Source: Sphingobacterium pedocola
Lineage (GTDB): Bacteria > Bacteroidota > Bacteroidia > Sphingobacteriales > Sphingobacteriaceae
DNA length: 64,000 nucleotides
Direction of reading: 5' to 3'
Assembly: GCF_015209965.1 (NCBI RefSeq)
Contig: NZ_MU158689.1
Location: 1,089,629 to 1,153,628, forward strand
The notes beneath the pieces were generated by a model. That model was given only the letters and a program-made list of their open reading frames with translations. It had not been told where the DNA came from and did not search any database. The translations under genes were made by a program, and so were the position numbers. Of this stretch, positions 1-9,321 are shown piece by piece. The stretch's first letter is position 1. Every line of letters begins with the position of its first letter.

Positions 1-36
1 AATGGTTGAAGGGTCTTCTACTTGTCCGAATTTCAT
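1..36 (-). CDS. N-terminal fragment of a probable DUF72 (YecE-like) protein
   Basis: Only the first twelve codons lie inside the window, reading leftward from an ATG at 36 (residues MKFGQVEDPSTI). This opening resembles the N-terminus of DUF72/YecE-family proteins of Bacteroidota, which commonly begin MKFG-K/Q-VE/D-P. The gene is divergent from the MscS-type channel gene, with about 90 bp of AT-rich intergenic DNA between them. The family assignment depends on twelve residues and on recalled family consensus, so it is tentative. Confidence 0.4.
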   Translation of the reverse strand, partial: MKFGQVEDPSTI

Positions 37-125
37 ATTTATTTTTTATTATTTCTATAAAAATAAGGGTTAGTTTGCGAATTTTAATAACTTAAGGCTA
101 CAATAAAGTTAATTTTACTTTGTAT

Positions 126-1919
126 ATGAAATTCTTGCACCTCACCTTTATGCTGTTCTGTATCCAGTTTTGTCTAGGGCAAAATGTGGATAGTCTTGTA
201 ACGGAACAAAAATTAACGGAACAATCTGACCGTCTACTGAAAATTAAGGAGCAACAAACCCAGGATTCCTTGAGACGGGTCCAGTTAGAAAATAGACTAT
301 TTGCAGACGACCTCGAAGATACGAAGGAAAAACAGGCTTTACTGACAGAGCTGTATTTCCTGAAAAATCGGGATTCATTGGCGTTCGCTGAACGCAAACG
401 GAAAGTAGACTCCATGCGTGTACTAAACCCGGGCATCCCGGTGAAACCATTTAAAGATACACTTTTTACAATCTATAGGGGTATTGGGGGATTTTCGATC
501 CGCGAACGCGCCAATGCGGTACAATCGCGAGTAAAAAACCTTGCTGATCTGCATTCTTTCCATGCAGACTCGATACGGGTGTTGGAAAATGAGGATACCT
601 GGTATATTACGGGGGGCAATGAGATGATAATGAGTGTGAGTGAGGAAGATGCGCTTTGGATGAATGCGGCGCCCGCGGCGCTGGCAGATTTATTCGCCAC
701 TAAGATTCGCGGAAGCATCGAACAATACAGAGATGATACGAGTATTCCAAAACTAATGAAGGGCATTGGACTCGCCGCGCTAGTACTTTTTATTGTGTCG
801 TTGATTGTATATGGTATCAATAAGCTAGCCGGATACACTCGACGACTGGTGCTGCGAAATAAAGGCAATAAGTTGACTGGTATACGAATAAGTGGTTATG
901 AACTGGTTTCTGCAACGAAGCAGGTTCGTTTTGTATGGGCACTCTTCAACTTAATAAAATGGGCATTTATTTTGATGGTGATTTATCTAGCTTTGCCAAT
1001 AGTCTTTAACTTATTTCCGGCGACGGAGGGATTTGCCAATGTACTGCTGAGTTATATTTTGGATCCGATTAAGAAGATTAGTCTGGCAATTATCAATTAT
1101 TTTCCGAACCTTATTACGGTCGTTGTTATCGTCATCATTTTTCGATATATTTTTAAGATCCTAAAATACTTTGCAAATGAGCTGCATCGCGGGGCATTAA
1201 ATATCCCTGGATTCTACGCGGACTGGACGTTACCGACTTACCAGATATTGCGCGTACTGCTTACGGCCTTCATGTTGATCGTAATTTTCCCTTACCTACC
1301 GGGATCAAAATCGCCCATCTTCCAAGGTGTATCGGTTTTTATAGGTATCTTGTTTACCTTTGGATCTGCAGGGGCATTAGGTAATGTCGTAGCAGGCCTA
1401 GTGATCACGTATATGCGACCATTTAGCATAGGTGATAGGGTGAAAATCGGGGATGTGCAGGGCGACATTATCGAAAAAACATTGCTAGTAACTCGCTTAC
1501 GTACGATAAAAAATGAAATAATATCAGTGCCAAATTCACAAGTAATGAATTCGCACACCATAAACTACAGTACAGATGCTCCTCTTAACGGCTTGATTGT
1601 ACATACCACCTTAACCATTGGGTATGACATACCTTGGCAAACAGTTCATAAATTGGCCATTGAAGCAGCGTTAAATGTAGAATATATAGAAGCCGATCCT
1701 ACTCCATTCGTATTACAGACTAGTTTAGACGATTATTATGTGTCGTATCAGATTAACGGTTATACCAAACAACCAAATAAGCAAGCGATAATCTATTCGG
1801 AGTTGCATAAGAATTTGTTAGACGAGTTTCATGGAGCTGGGATAGAGATCATGTCGCCACATTACAGGGTGGTACGAAGCAATGAAGATACAGCGATGCC
1901 ACCTGCTGATGAACGATAG
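126..1919 (+). CDS. MscS-family mechanosensitive ion channel with periplasmic N-terminal region
   Basis: Inner-membrane small-conductance mechanosensitive channel homologue that would release solutes on osmotic downshock. The ATG at 126 starts a clear signal peptide (FCIQFCLG, then Gln); an in-frame TTG two codons earlier at 120 is less likely. Residues about 20-110 are charged and look like a periplasmic coiled coil. Hydrophobic segments fall near 212-232, 276-295, 328-345 and 373-391. A Gly/Ala-rich pore helix follows (FTFGSAGALGNVVAGLV, near 405-425), then a soluble MscS domain with GDRVKIGDVQGDI. At roughly 597 residues it is about twice the size of E. coli MscS and belongs to the enlarged type with extra domains. 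Family call is firm; physiological role is inferred. Confidence 0.9.
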   Translation: MKFLHLTFMLFCIQFCLGQNVDSLVTEQKLTEQSDRLLKIKEQQTQDSLRRVQLENRLFADDLEDTKEKQALLTELYFLKNRDSLAFAERKRKVDSMRVLNPGIPVKPFKDTLFTIYRGIGGFSIRERANAVQSRVKNLADLHSFHADSIRVLENEDTWYITGGNEMIMSVSEEDALWMNAAPAALADLFATKIRGSIEQYRDDTSIPKLMKGIGLAALVLFIVSLIVYGINKLAGYTRRLVLRNKGNKLTGIRISGYELVSATKQVRFVWALFNLIKWAFILMVIYLALPIVFNLFPATEGFANVLLSYILDPIKKISLAIINYFPNLITVVVIVIIFRYIFKILKYFANELHRGALNIPGFYADWTLPTYQILRVLLTAFMLIVIFPYLPGSKSPIFQGVSVFIGILFTFGSAGALGNVVAGLVITYMRPFSIGDRVKIGDVQGDIIEKTLLVTRLRTIKNEIISVPNSQVMNSHTINYSTDAPLNGLIVHTTLTIGYDIPWQTVHKLAIEAALNVEYIEADPTPFVLQTSLDDYYVSYQINGYTKQPNKQAIIYSELHKNLLDEFHGAGIEIMSPHYRVVRSNEDTAMPPADER

Positions 1920-1924
1920 TTTAA

Positions 1925-1960
1925 TATTAAAGCCCTCACTAGCGGTAAAGGGCTTTAATA
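1925..1960. terminator. bidirectional terminator between mscS-like gene and clpB
   Basis: A perfect 12-bp inverted repeat (1925-1936 with 1949-1960, arms TATTAAAGCCCT and AGGGCTTTAATA) with a 12-nt loop sits between two convergent genes. AT-rich arm ends on both sides fit termination in both directions. Confidence 0.75.
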
Positions 1961-1988
1961 TAGAATCGTAATGTACCAAATAAATCGT

Positions 1989-4586
1989 TTACTCACTTTT
2001 ATTTAAGAAAACAAATTGACCGTCAAACGTATCCAACTGAATGACAGAATCGTTTGTCACTTTTCCGGAGAGGATTTCTTTCGACAATTCGTTCAAGATC
2101 CGTTTCTGAATAACACGTTTCAACGGACGTGCCCCATATATAGGATCATATCCCAACTGTGCTAGCCAATCCAATGCTTCATCTGTAGCAGACAACACAA
2201 TATTTTGTTCGGCAAGTTGATGCTGTACCCGATTAAATTGCATCCGAACGATATCTCCAATCTCATTGCGGCTCAATGGTGTAAACATGATGACTTCGTC
2301 GATACGGTTTAAAAATTCCGGCCGAATTGATTTTTGTAAAAGTTCGAATACCTCGTCTTTCGTTTTAGCAATCACACTATCTCTGTTTTCGTCTGTTAAA
2401 TGGCTGAAATTTTCTTGGATAAGATGAGAGCCTGTATTAGAGGTCATAATGATAATGGTGTTTTTAAAGTTGACCACACGACCTTTATTGTCCGTTAGAT
2501 GTCCGTCATCCAGTACTTGTAACAAGATATTAAACACGTCGGGATGTGCCTTTTCGATCTCATCTAACAAAACGACAGAGTACGGACGACGACGAACGGC
2601 TTCAGTCAATTGCCCACCTTCGTCGTAGCCAACGTATCCTGGAGGCGCTCCGATCAAACGTGATACAGCATGGCGTTCTTGATATTCCGACATATCAATC
2701 CGTACTAAAGCTTGCTCATCGTCGAATAAAAAATCAGCTAGCGCTTTTGCTAATTCTGTTTTACCAACTCCTGTAGTTCCTAGGAATATAAATGATCCGA
2801 TGGGACGTTTGGCGTCACTAAGCCCGGCCCGCGATCGGCGGATTGCATCTGAAATGGCCTCAATGGCTTCGTCCTGTCCGGCTACACGTTTGTGTAGTTC
2901 TTCTTCTAATGTCAGTAATTTTTGACGTTCGGATTGAACCATTTTATTAACCGGGATACCCGTCCAACGCGATACGACATCTGCAATATCTTCAGAGGTG
3001 ACCTCTTCTTTCAGCATGCGGCTACCTCGCTGTTTTTCGGCTAATTCAGCTTTTAGCTTTTCTGCGGCATCTTGTGCTTCCTTGATTTTTCCATAGCGCA
3101 ATTCGGCTACCTTACCATAGTCTCCGGCACGTTCAGCTTGTTCAGCTTCCAATTTATAGTCTTCGATGTTTTGAATCTCCTGATTTACGCGGTCAACCAG
3201 ATTTTTTTCGGATTGCCAAGAAGCTCTTAGCGAATCGCGTTCACCAGAAAGGTTGGCAATGGCCTCAGACAGTTCTGCGACTTTCTTTTTATCGTTTTCA
3301 CGTTTTATGGCTTCGCGTTCAATTTCCAACTGCATGATTCTACGTTCGAGCTCGTCTACCGCCTGTGGTACGGAATCCATTTCAAGACGCAGCTTGGAAG
3401 CAGACTCATCGATCAAATCGATGGCTTTATCCGGTAAGAAACGGTCGGTAATATAGCGTTGTGACAACTCGACAGCAGCGATAATGGATTCATCTAGGAT
3501 CCGTACTTTGTGATGCGTTTCATAACGTTCTTTTAGGCCACGCAGGATGGAAATTGCATCTTGTGTATCGGGTTCGTCAACCATTACTTTTTGAAAACGA
3601 CGTTCTAGCGCTTTGTCTTTCTCAAAGTATTTTTGATATTCGTTTAGTGTTGTAGCGCCTATGGCACGCAGTTCTCCCCTTGCCAAGGCTGGTTTTAGAA
3701 TGTTGGCCGCGTCCATCGCCCCCTCGCCGCCACCAGCGCCCACTAATGTATGGATCTCGTCAATAAAAAGAATAATTTCACCGTCACTTTCAGTCACCTC
3801 TTTTACGACTGCTTTTAATCGTTCTTCAAATTCTCCTTTATATTTTGCACCAGCTATTAAAGCTCCCATATCCAAGGAAAATACGGTTTTTGTATTTAAA
3901 TTCTCTGGAGCGTCGCCCTTGATAATACGATGAGCTATACCTTCTGCAATGGCAGTTTTTCCTACACCGGGTTCGCCAACTAGAATAGGATTGTTTTTGG
4001 TACGTCGTGATAATATCTGTATCACACGACGGATTTCCTCATCACGCCCTATTACTGGATCTAATTTTCCGGATTCGGCATATTCATTCAGATTCCGTGC
4101 GTATTTACCTAAAGCATTATAAGTTGCCTCGGCATTTTGATCCGTGACTCGCGAAGTACCTCGTAGTTCTTTGATAGCCAATTTGAGGTCTTTTTCATTG
4201 ACGCCTTGATCTTTCAATAAATTGGACACTTTGTCGTTTGCGGACAACAATCCTAATAAAATATGTTCAATGGAAACGAATTCGTCATTGAACTCTTTTA
4301 AATAACCCTGTGCTTTCTGTAATACTGCGGTAGAACTATTGCTGATATATATATTAGTTCCACTTACTTTGGGCAGGGCCTCTATTTGTTTTGTTATCTC
4401 TGTAGTTACGTAGGAAATATTTACGTTAAGTTTTTTTAATAAATGATTTATAACATGCTCATCCACCGTCAGCAATGCTTTTAATAGATGTGCGGGTTCA
4501 ACAGATTGCTGTTGATTACCTGTAGCTATCTCAGAAGCTTTCTGAATTGCTTCTTGTGCTTTGATGGTATAATTATTAAAGTTCAT
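1989..4586 (-). CDS. clpB: ATP-dependent disaggregase chaperone ClpB
   Basis: Hexameric AAA+ unfoldase that rescues aggregated proteins with DnaK. The 865-residue product has the full ClpB layout: Clp_N repeats (about 1-145), NBD1 with Walker A GEPGVGKTA near 205 and Walker B ILFIDEIHT, the coiled-coil M domain (about 400-525), and NBD2 with GTTGVGKTE near 605 and VVLLDEIEKAH. The conserved VSRWTGIPV linker is present. The M domain distinguishes it from ClpA and ClpC. The start is supported by GGAAGGAG on the minus strand (4599-4606), an unusually strong Shine-Dalgarno site for this phylum. Heat-shock control is expected from the family, but I see no recognisable heat-shock operator. Confidence 0.97.
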   Translation of the reverse strand: MNFNNYTIKAQEAIQKASEIATGNQQQSVEPAHLLKALLTVDEHVINHLLKKLNVNISYVTTEITKQIEALPKVSGTNIYISNSSTAVLQKAQGYLKEFNDEFVSIEHILLGLLSANDKVSNLLKDQGVNEKDLKLAIKELRGTSRVTDQNAEATYNALGKYARNLNEYAESGKLDPVIGRDEEIRRVIQILSRRTKNNPILVGEPGVGKTAIAEGIAHRIIKGDAPENLNTKTVFSLDMGALIAGAKYKGEFEERLKAVVKEVTESDGEIILFIDEIHTLVGAGGGEGAMDAANILKPALARGELRAIGATTLNEYQKYFEKDKALERRFQKVMVDEPDTQDAISILRGLKERYETHHKVRILDESIIAAVELSQRYITDRFLPDKAIDLIDESASKLRLEMDSVPQAVDELERRIMQLEIEREAIKRENDKKKVAELSEAIANLSGERDSLRASWQSEKNLVDRVNQEIQNIEDYKLEAEQAERAGDYGKVAELRYGKIKEAQDAAEKLKAELAEKQRGSRMLKEEVTSEDIADVVSRWTGIPVNKMVQSERQKLLTLEEELHKRVAGQDEAIEAISDAIRRSRAGLSDAKRPIGSFIFLGTTGVGKTELAKALADFLFDDEQALVRIDMSEYQERHAVSRLIGAPPGYVGYDEGGQLTEAVRRRPYSVVLLDEIEKAHPDVFNILLQVLDDGHLTDNKGRVVNFKNTIIIMTSNTGSHLIQENFSHLTDENRDSVIAKTKDEVFELLQKSIRPEFLNRIDEVIMFTPLSRNEIGDIVRMQFNRVQHQLAEQNIVLSATDEALDWLAQLGYDPIYGARPLKRVIQKRILNELSKEILSGKVTNDSVIQLDTFDGQFVFLNKSE

Positions 4587-4787
4587 ATACTATTTTTGCT
4601 CCTTCCTGATTTGTATTGATGAGTTAACAAATAAAATGCCGCTGTGTTTTTACGGTGAACTTTCTGAAATTCTGTCTGTCGAATCTCAAAAAAGGCGACA
4701 AAATTTCTGATTTTGCGGAATATGAAAAATAATTCAGTTGATTTTCAAAAAGTTGATGAAAAGGGGAGAATAAAATTAAAAACAGTA

Positions 4788-4818
4788 TTGATTTTTTAAA
4801 GTAAGCTTGCGATATTTG
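4788..4818 (+). promoter_or_regulatory. probable promoter of tRNA-Thr
   Basis: A TTG at 4788-4790 and GATATTTG at 4811-4818, separated by 20 bp, approximate the Bacteroidota sigma-A pattern TTTG-N19/20-TAnnTTTG with one mismatch in each box. Transcription would start shortly before the tRNA 5' end at 4842. Confidence 0.4.
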
Positions 4819-4841
4819 CGTCGTTATACTTCATTAAGTAT

Positions 4842-4914
<73 letters not shown>

Positions 4915-4918
4915 CTAA

Positions 4919-4952
4919 AAACAAAAGCTCAACACATGTTGAGCTTTTGTTT
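4919..4952 (+). terminator. intrinsic terminator after tRNA-Thr
   Basis: A 15-bp perfect inverted repeat (4919-4933 with 4938-4952) with a 4-nt loop lies five bases after the tRNA and ends in a T-rich arm (GAGCTTTTGTTT). Confidence 0.85.
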
Positions 4953-5022
4953 AACATATAAGCGAGTAACATTTTATAATTTGTTGTACTCCGGTGTGCT
5001 ACGAATAAATATTCGTTCAGGG

Positions 5023-5406
5023 TTATCGATCGCAGTCTGCCGACCAAGCTCTTCCATCTTTAGTGTAAGCGATTCTTAACGTACTTTCGGTAATAGTGAT
5101 AGAGCCTAGGGCACCGTCTCCAATGATAATGGTATTATTGTCTCCTTTTTTCATCTCGATATCACCCAACGTAGGGATCCCTTCCGAAAAGTTGAAGGTG
5201 TAATTGTTGCCGACTTTTACGACGGTCACGGAACCACTTGTAGTTGCTACATCTTCCTCTTCATCATCGGTGCTGGAGAAGCCTACACTACCCTCGTACC
5301 TGCCCGTGAACAAGTCATTATCTGCTGGATCGTCGTCTTTACTACATGCACTAAATGCAAAAAGCGTAATAAGTAGAAGGCTTAAAATTTTGATAGAATT
5401 TTTCAT
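5023..5406 (-). CDS. small secreted lipoprotein of unknown function
   Basis: A 127-residue protein with a type II (lipoprotein) signal peptide: MKNSIKI, a hydrophobic stretch, then lipobox FSAC-S with the lipidated Cys near residue 20, followed by an acidic DDDPADND linker. An Asp directly follows Ser at +2/+3, so surface export is possible as in other Bacteroidota lipoproteins, but this is inference. The mature part alternates short beta-strand-like stretches (GRYEGSVGF, SGSVTVVKV, YTFNFSEG, NTIIIGDG) and resembles small beta-sandwich or lipocalin-like proteins. I do not recognise a family. No close operon partner; it is convergent with the tRNA. Confidence 0.75.
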   Translation of the reverse strand: MKNSIKILSLLLITLFAFSACSKDDDPADNDLFTGRYEGSVGFSSTDDEEEDVATTSGSVTVVKVGNNYTFNFSEGIPTLGDIEMKKGDNNTIIIGDGALGSITITESTLRIAYTKDGRAWSADCDR

Positions 5407-5671
5407 AATGTTGTGTGTTTTTAATATTATCTTTTCTACTACAACAACTCAAACTTCATATTGGCACATGTAATACTTCTACTTTTAACACTTGTTAACA
5501 TTTAGATAACATAGGATTCGAAAACATACGACTTAATGCATCCTATCCAACATGCTCTAACCTGTCTAAATCCCATTGACTTCAATTCGTTCCTCTCAGG
5601 ACCACGCTATTTTAATACGGCATTCCGATTGTAGCGTAGCAGAATAATAAAATCTAAAAACAGGAATACAT

Positions 5672-5693
5672 CAGCGTATACGCTGTTTTTTTT
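5672..5693. terminator. palindrome with T-run, possible terminator
   Basis: CAGCGTATACGCTG (5672-5685) is a 14-bp perfect palindrome followed by eight T on the plus strand. It lies just beyond the stop codon of the minus-strand radical SAM gene. The T-run favours plus-strand termination, yet no plus-strand gene precedes it, so direction and role are uncertain. Confidence 0.45.
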
Positions 5694-6753
5694 AAAATAG
5701 GGTGAGTTGAGTCGACACCGCTTTGGGAAGCCCAGCGCAGTCGTACTCAAATATTTCTTTATTTAAACCGTTTTTAGCGCAGTGTAAGCGAAAGTTATCA
5801 CGAATTATTTCGGCAATTTTACCACTTCCCTTCATGCGAAGTCCGAAATTGCTGTTATTTACCTTGCCGTCATGACAGGATTCGATGCTGTGCCATATCT
5901 TATCGGCTCGGTCTGGATAGGCGTACGCTAGCCAGTCTTTGAACACTTCTCCAATCTGCCCATTGAGTCGTACAATGATATAACTTGCCCATTTCGCACC
6001 TCTTGCAGCTGTCTCTTTTAACAACGCTGGTATTTCATGATCTGTTAAGCCAGGAATAGTAGGTGCAATATTGACGCCCATAGGTACACCTCTGCTGCTT
6101 AATTCTTCTACTACGCGAAAGCGTTGGGATGCTGTGGCGGTACGGGGTTCCAACTTTAGCCTGGTATCTTCTGTTAAGGAATTAATAGACAAGAATACCT
6201 TAATCAGATTGTGTTTGGCCATTTGCTCTAAAATGTCTGCATCTCGTAGAATCAGGCTATTCTTGGTGATTATGCTGATAGGCTGCCTGTAAAAAAGTGC
6301 AACTTCAAGTATTCGTCGGGTAAGTCGAAATTTTCGTTCTGCAGGCTGATAACAATCTGTATTTCCAGAGAGATGGATAGGAGTGATGGTCCATCCCTTT
6401 TTGCTAATGAAGCTTTCGAACAGCTGTGGTGCATTCTCTTTTACTATAATTTTGCGTTCGAAATCCAGACCTGAACTCAGATCCCAATATTGATGAGAAT
6501 TACGTGCATAACAATAGATACAACCGTGCTCACATCCCTGGTAGGGGTTAGCAGAGTACATCATACCGACATCGGGGCTGTCTACTTTATGTACTAAAGA
6601 CTTGGCATCGGAGGGAATAAACATAGTCTTATTACTTTCCGCTTCCCAATCATCTATCGCCTCTATATAGTCTACAGTATATTTATCTTTTTTATAAATA
6701 TTCTGGGGGTTATATTGTGCACCCCTACCTTTTATATAATCTTTCTCCTGCAT
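5692..6753 (-). CDS. PA0069-family radical SAM protein
   Basis: A radical SAM enzyme of unknown substrate, related to the PA0069 / SPL-like group of conserved bacterial proteins. Near residue 74 the [4Fe-4S]-binding triad is intact (CEHGCIYC, with CYAR following). The N-terminal GRGAQYNPQN segment and NPYQGCEHGC context are characteristic of the family. Length (353 residues) is usual. It contains no obvious auxiliary cluster domain. The gene stands alone on the minus strand between a lipoprotein gene and polyphosphate kinase, with about 50 bp to the latter, so co-transcription behind ppk is possible. The reaction is not established for the family. Confidence 0.9.
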   Translation of the reverse strand: MQEKDYIKGRGAQYNPQNIYKKDKYTVDYIEAIDDWEAESNKTMFIPSDAKSLVHKVDSPDVGMMYSANPYQGCEHGCIYCYARNSHQYWDLSSGLDFERKIIVKENAPQLFESFISKKGWTITPIHLSGNTDCYQPAERKFRLTRRILEVALFYRQPISIITKNSLILRDADILEQMAKHNLIKVFLSINSLTEDTRLKLEPRTATASQRFRVVEELSSRGVPMGVNIAPTIPGLTDHEIPALLKETAARGAKWASYIIVRLNGQIGEVFKDWLAYAYPDRADKIWHSIESCHDGKVNNSNFGLRMKGSGKIAEIIRDNFRLHCAKNGLNKEIFEYDCAGLPKAVSTQLTLF

Positions 6754-6801
6754 AACAGGATAAAATTACTAAAAATATTAGTACAATTAATATGACTTGA
6801 T

Positions 6802-8862
6802 TTATATTTTGGATTTTAGGTATTTATACAGTTCTATTTGGGATCTGTAATGTGGTTTCCCATTTCTTGCGTAACCATTACTCAATACATCGTCTAGTAT
6901 ACGTGTTTTTACATTTCCCTTAAGCTGAATTTTGAGCATATCTATTAGTTCTGCTTTAAGTTTTTTATCGGATATACGCACTGCCGCTTCCACACGGTGG
7001 TCCAAATTACGGGTCATCCAATCGGCAGAAGAAATATAAACATGTTCTTTGCCTGCATTGTGAAAATACATAACACGTGCATGTTCGAGGTATTCATCTA
7101 CGATACTTATTGCATGAATTGGTTTCTGAAAAGTGTTTTGATTCACTGCACAATAAATACTGCGGACGATCATTTCAATTTTCACGCCTGCTTGCGCAGC
7201 ATCATAAATTTTCTTTATCAGCGTCTTATCACTTAACGAATTAACCTTGATGATGACATGTGCTTCGCGCCCGGCTTTTGCTTCCGCTATTTCTGTGTCT
7301 AAATAGGAAAGAATGGTGTTGCGCATATCCGTTGGACAGACCAACAAGCCAGTTCCCATTTTTAAAGTTTGCTGTAAATCCAGCTTTGGTCGTCTAAGTG
7401 CATTGAAAACCTTATTTATATCCGCCATAATAGCTCTATTACTTGTCATTAAGCAATAGTCGCCATAGATTTTAGCGGTCTTTTCGTTCATGTTTCCTGT
7501 ACTGACAAAGCCATATTGTACAGTCTTGTTATTTACCCTCTTTTTTATTATACACAGTTTGGCGTGTATTTTTTTATGAGGAATGCCAATCAAAACATGG
7601 ATGCCCTCCATCTCGAAACGCTCTTTCCATTCCAGATTATGTTCTTCATCAAATCGCGCTCGTAATTCGAGCATTACCGTCACATTTTTGCCGTTACGAG
7701 CAGCATTTACCAAGGCGTTTCCAATTTTAGAATTATTGGCTAATCGGTACGCTGTAATTTGAATGGTTTTTACATCTGGATCCATTGCAGCTTCTCGTAA
7801 TAGATCGATTACCGGTCGGAAGGAGTGGTATGGAAAGGACAGAAGGACATCTTTTTTTATAATTACATCTGTAATGCGTTGCTGATTCGCAAATTGGGGA
7901 TGTGTGAAAGAAGTTCGCTCTTTGGGCTGGTGGTACTTTTTAAATACATTTGGGAAATCCATAAAATGTTTGAAATTATGGATTTTTTGCCCGGGTATAA
8001 TGCTGTCTTTTTTGGAAATACCGAGTTTCTTGATCAGGAATTCCAGCAATTTTTCATCCATTTCTTTGTCAAATACAAAGCGGGTAGGTTTGCCTTTTCG
8101 TCGGCTTTTTACAGCTTTTGCTATTTTCTCGGCGAAGTTAGTGTTGATATCATTGTCTAAATCAAATTCGGCATCCTTCGTAATTTTAAACGCGTGTGCC
8201 TTGAATTCATCGAATCCGAAGTACGAAAAAATATATGGAAGGTTGAATTTAATAATATCTTCCAATAGTATAACGTGGACTTGGTTTTTGGAAGATGGCA
8301 ATATTGTAAAACGTCCTAACTGGCTAGAAGGTATTTCTATGATCGCAAATTTGGTTTCATACTGCCAATCTTTCTTCATCATTGCTACACCCAAGTACAA
8401 AGATTTATCTCTCAAATAGGGCATAGGATTTGCATCGTTCAGAAGAAGTGGAATGACATTAGATTCTATCTCGTCTTGATAGTATTGATAAGTAAATTTC
8501 TTTTGTTCCTCGTTAAGATCCTCACTCGTTTTGATGTAAACATGTTGTTTGGCCATCTCTTTTTGCACGTCTTCCCAAGCAGCATTAAATTTCTTTTGCT
8601 GACTGATCACTATATCGTGAATTTCATCTAATATCAGTTGGGGTTTTTCGAAGAAGGTGTTTTTTGCTTCTTTTTCATCAACTGCAAGTGCTCTCTTGAG
8701 ACCGGCTACCCGTACACGAAAAAATTCATCCAGATTATTGGAAAATATGCCCAAAAATTTTAGTCGGGAAGGTAAGGGGACAGTTTCATCTGCGGCTTCC
8801 TGTAATACTCTTCCATTAAAACTCAACCAGCTAATATCTCTCGGTATATATTTTCTTGCCAT
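6802..8862 (-). CDS. ppk1: polyphosphate kinase 1
   Basis: Reversibly polymerises the ATP gamma-phosphate into inorganic polyphosphate at the membrane. The 686-residue sequence shows the four PPK1 domains in order: N-terminal helical domain beginning RDISWLSFNGRVLQEA, head domain, and two phospholipase-D-like C-terminal domains. The autophosphorylated histidine motif IHAKLCI is present near residue 432. The following motif reads YGFVSTGNMNEKTAKIY, where E. coli-type enzymes have a His two residues after the Tyr (YxHxGTGN); here it is Phe. The ISSADWMTRNLDHRVE stretch is conserved. Start ATG at 8862 gives a normal N-terminus. No exopolyphosphatase (ppx) gene is adjacent. Confidence 0.95.
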   Translation of the reverse strand: MARKYIPRDISWLSFNGRVLQEAADETVPLPSRLKFLGIFSNNLDEFFRVRVAGLKRALAVDEKEAKNTFFEKPQLILDEIHDIVISQQKKFNAAWEDVQKEMAKQHVYIKTSEDLNEEQKKFTYQYYQDEIESNVIPLLLNDANPMPYLRDKSLYLGVAMMKKDWQYETKFAIIEIPSSQLGRFTILPSSKNQVHVILLEDIIKFNLPYIFSYFGFDEFKAHAFKITKDAEFDLDNDINTNFAEKIAKAVKSRRKGKPTRFVFDKEMDEKLLEFLIKKLGISKKDSIIPGQKIHNFKHFMDFPNVFKKYHQPKERTSFTHPQFANQQRITDVIIKKDVLLSFPYHSFRPVIDLLREAAMDPDVKTIQITAYRLANNSKIGNALVNAARNGKNVTVMLELRARFDEEHNLEWKERFEMEGIHVLIGIPHKKIHAKLCIIKKRVNNKTVQYGFVSTGNMNEKTAKIYGDYCLMTSNRAIMADINKVFNALRRPKLDLQQTLKMGTGLLVCPTDMRNTILSYLDTEIAEAKAGREAHVIIKVNSLSDKTLIKKIYDAAQAGVKIEMIVRSIYCAVNQNTFQKPIHAISIVDEYLEHARVMYFHNAGKEHVYISSADWMTRNLDHRVEAAVRISDKKLKAELIDMLKIQLKGNVKTRILDDVLSNGYARNGKPHYRSQIELYKYLKSKI

Positions 8863-8940
8863 TATTTAAACGAATATATTGGATTCAAATCTATATTATT
8901 GATGTTAGCTTAATGTTAAAATAATATGAATAACATAAAA

Positions 8941-9321
8941 TTAGTCTGTTCCTCTTCTTTTTGCGATGTGTAGGGCAGAATATTTTTCCGTATCATAATG
9001 CGGACTTTCTAATGTCAGCAGTGTAGGGTATGGACTATTTTTATCGAAAAAATAAACGGTCGTTACGCTATTGAAATCATTTGTAGGAAATAAATCGGCG
9101 CAGGCATCGTAATTTGCTACAGAAGGATCCTGTACTGTAACCGCATAAATCCGTATAATTCCTCCTTTATTTTGTTCGTTTCGCACAAATGCCACCTCTT
9201 CGAAATTTCCCGGAATATCTTTTAAACTGGGCTGGCTATACGTCTGCCAAATTAGATACCCCAATAGTAAGATAATAGGTATGGCAATAAACCATATTCT
9301 TTTAGATTTTCTCTTTTTCAT
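8941..9321 (-). CDS. small membrane-anchored protein of unknown function
   Basis: A 126-residue protein with a Lys/Arg-rich N-terminus, one transmembrane helix (about residues 9-26, IWFIAIPIILLLGYLIW) and a periplasmic domain of about 100 residues containing SVANYDACADLFP and VTTVYFFD. The topology predicts an N-in, C-out anchored protein. The start codon overlaps the stop of the DJ-1/PfpI gene (TAATG at 9319-9323), so the two are probably translationally coupled. I do not recognise the soluble domain. Confidence 0.7.
   Translation of the reverse strand: MKKRKSKRIWFIAIPIILLLGYLIWQTYSQPSLKDIPGNFEEVAFVRNEQNKGGIIRIYAVTVQDPSVANYDACADLFPTNDFNSVTTVYFFDKNSPYPTLLTLESPHYDTEKYSALHIAKRRGTD

Noticed and set aside
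120..125. TTG start two codons ahead of the MscS-like gene.
   Set aside because: The ATG at 126 is a stronger start and opens a clean signal peptide.
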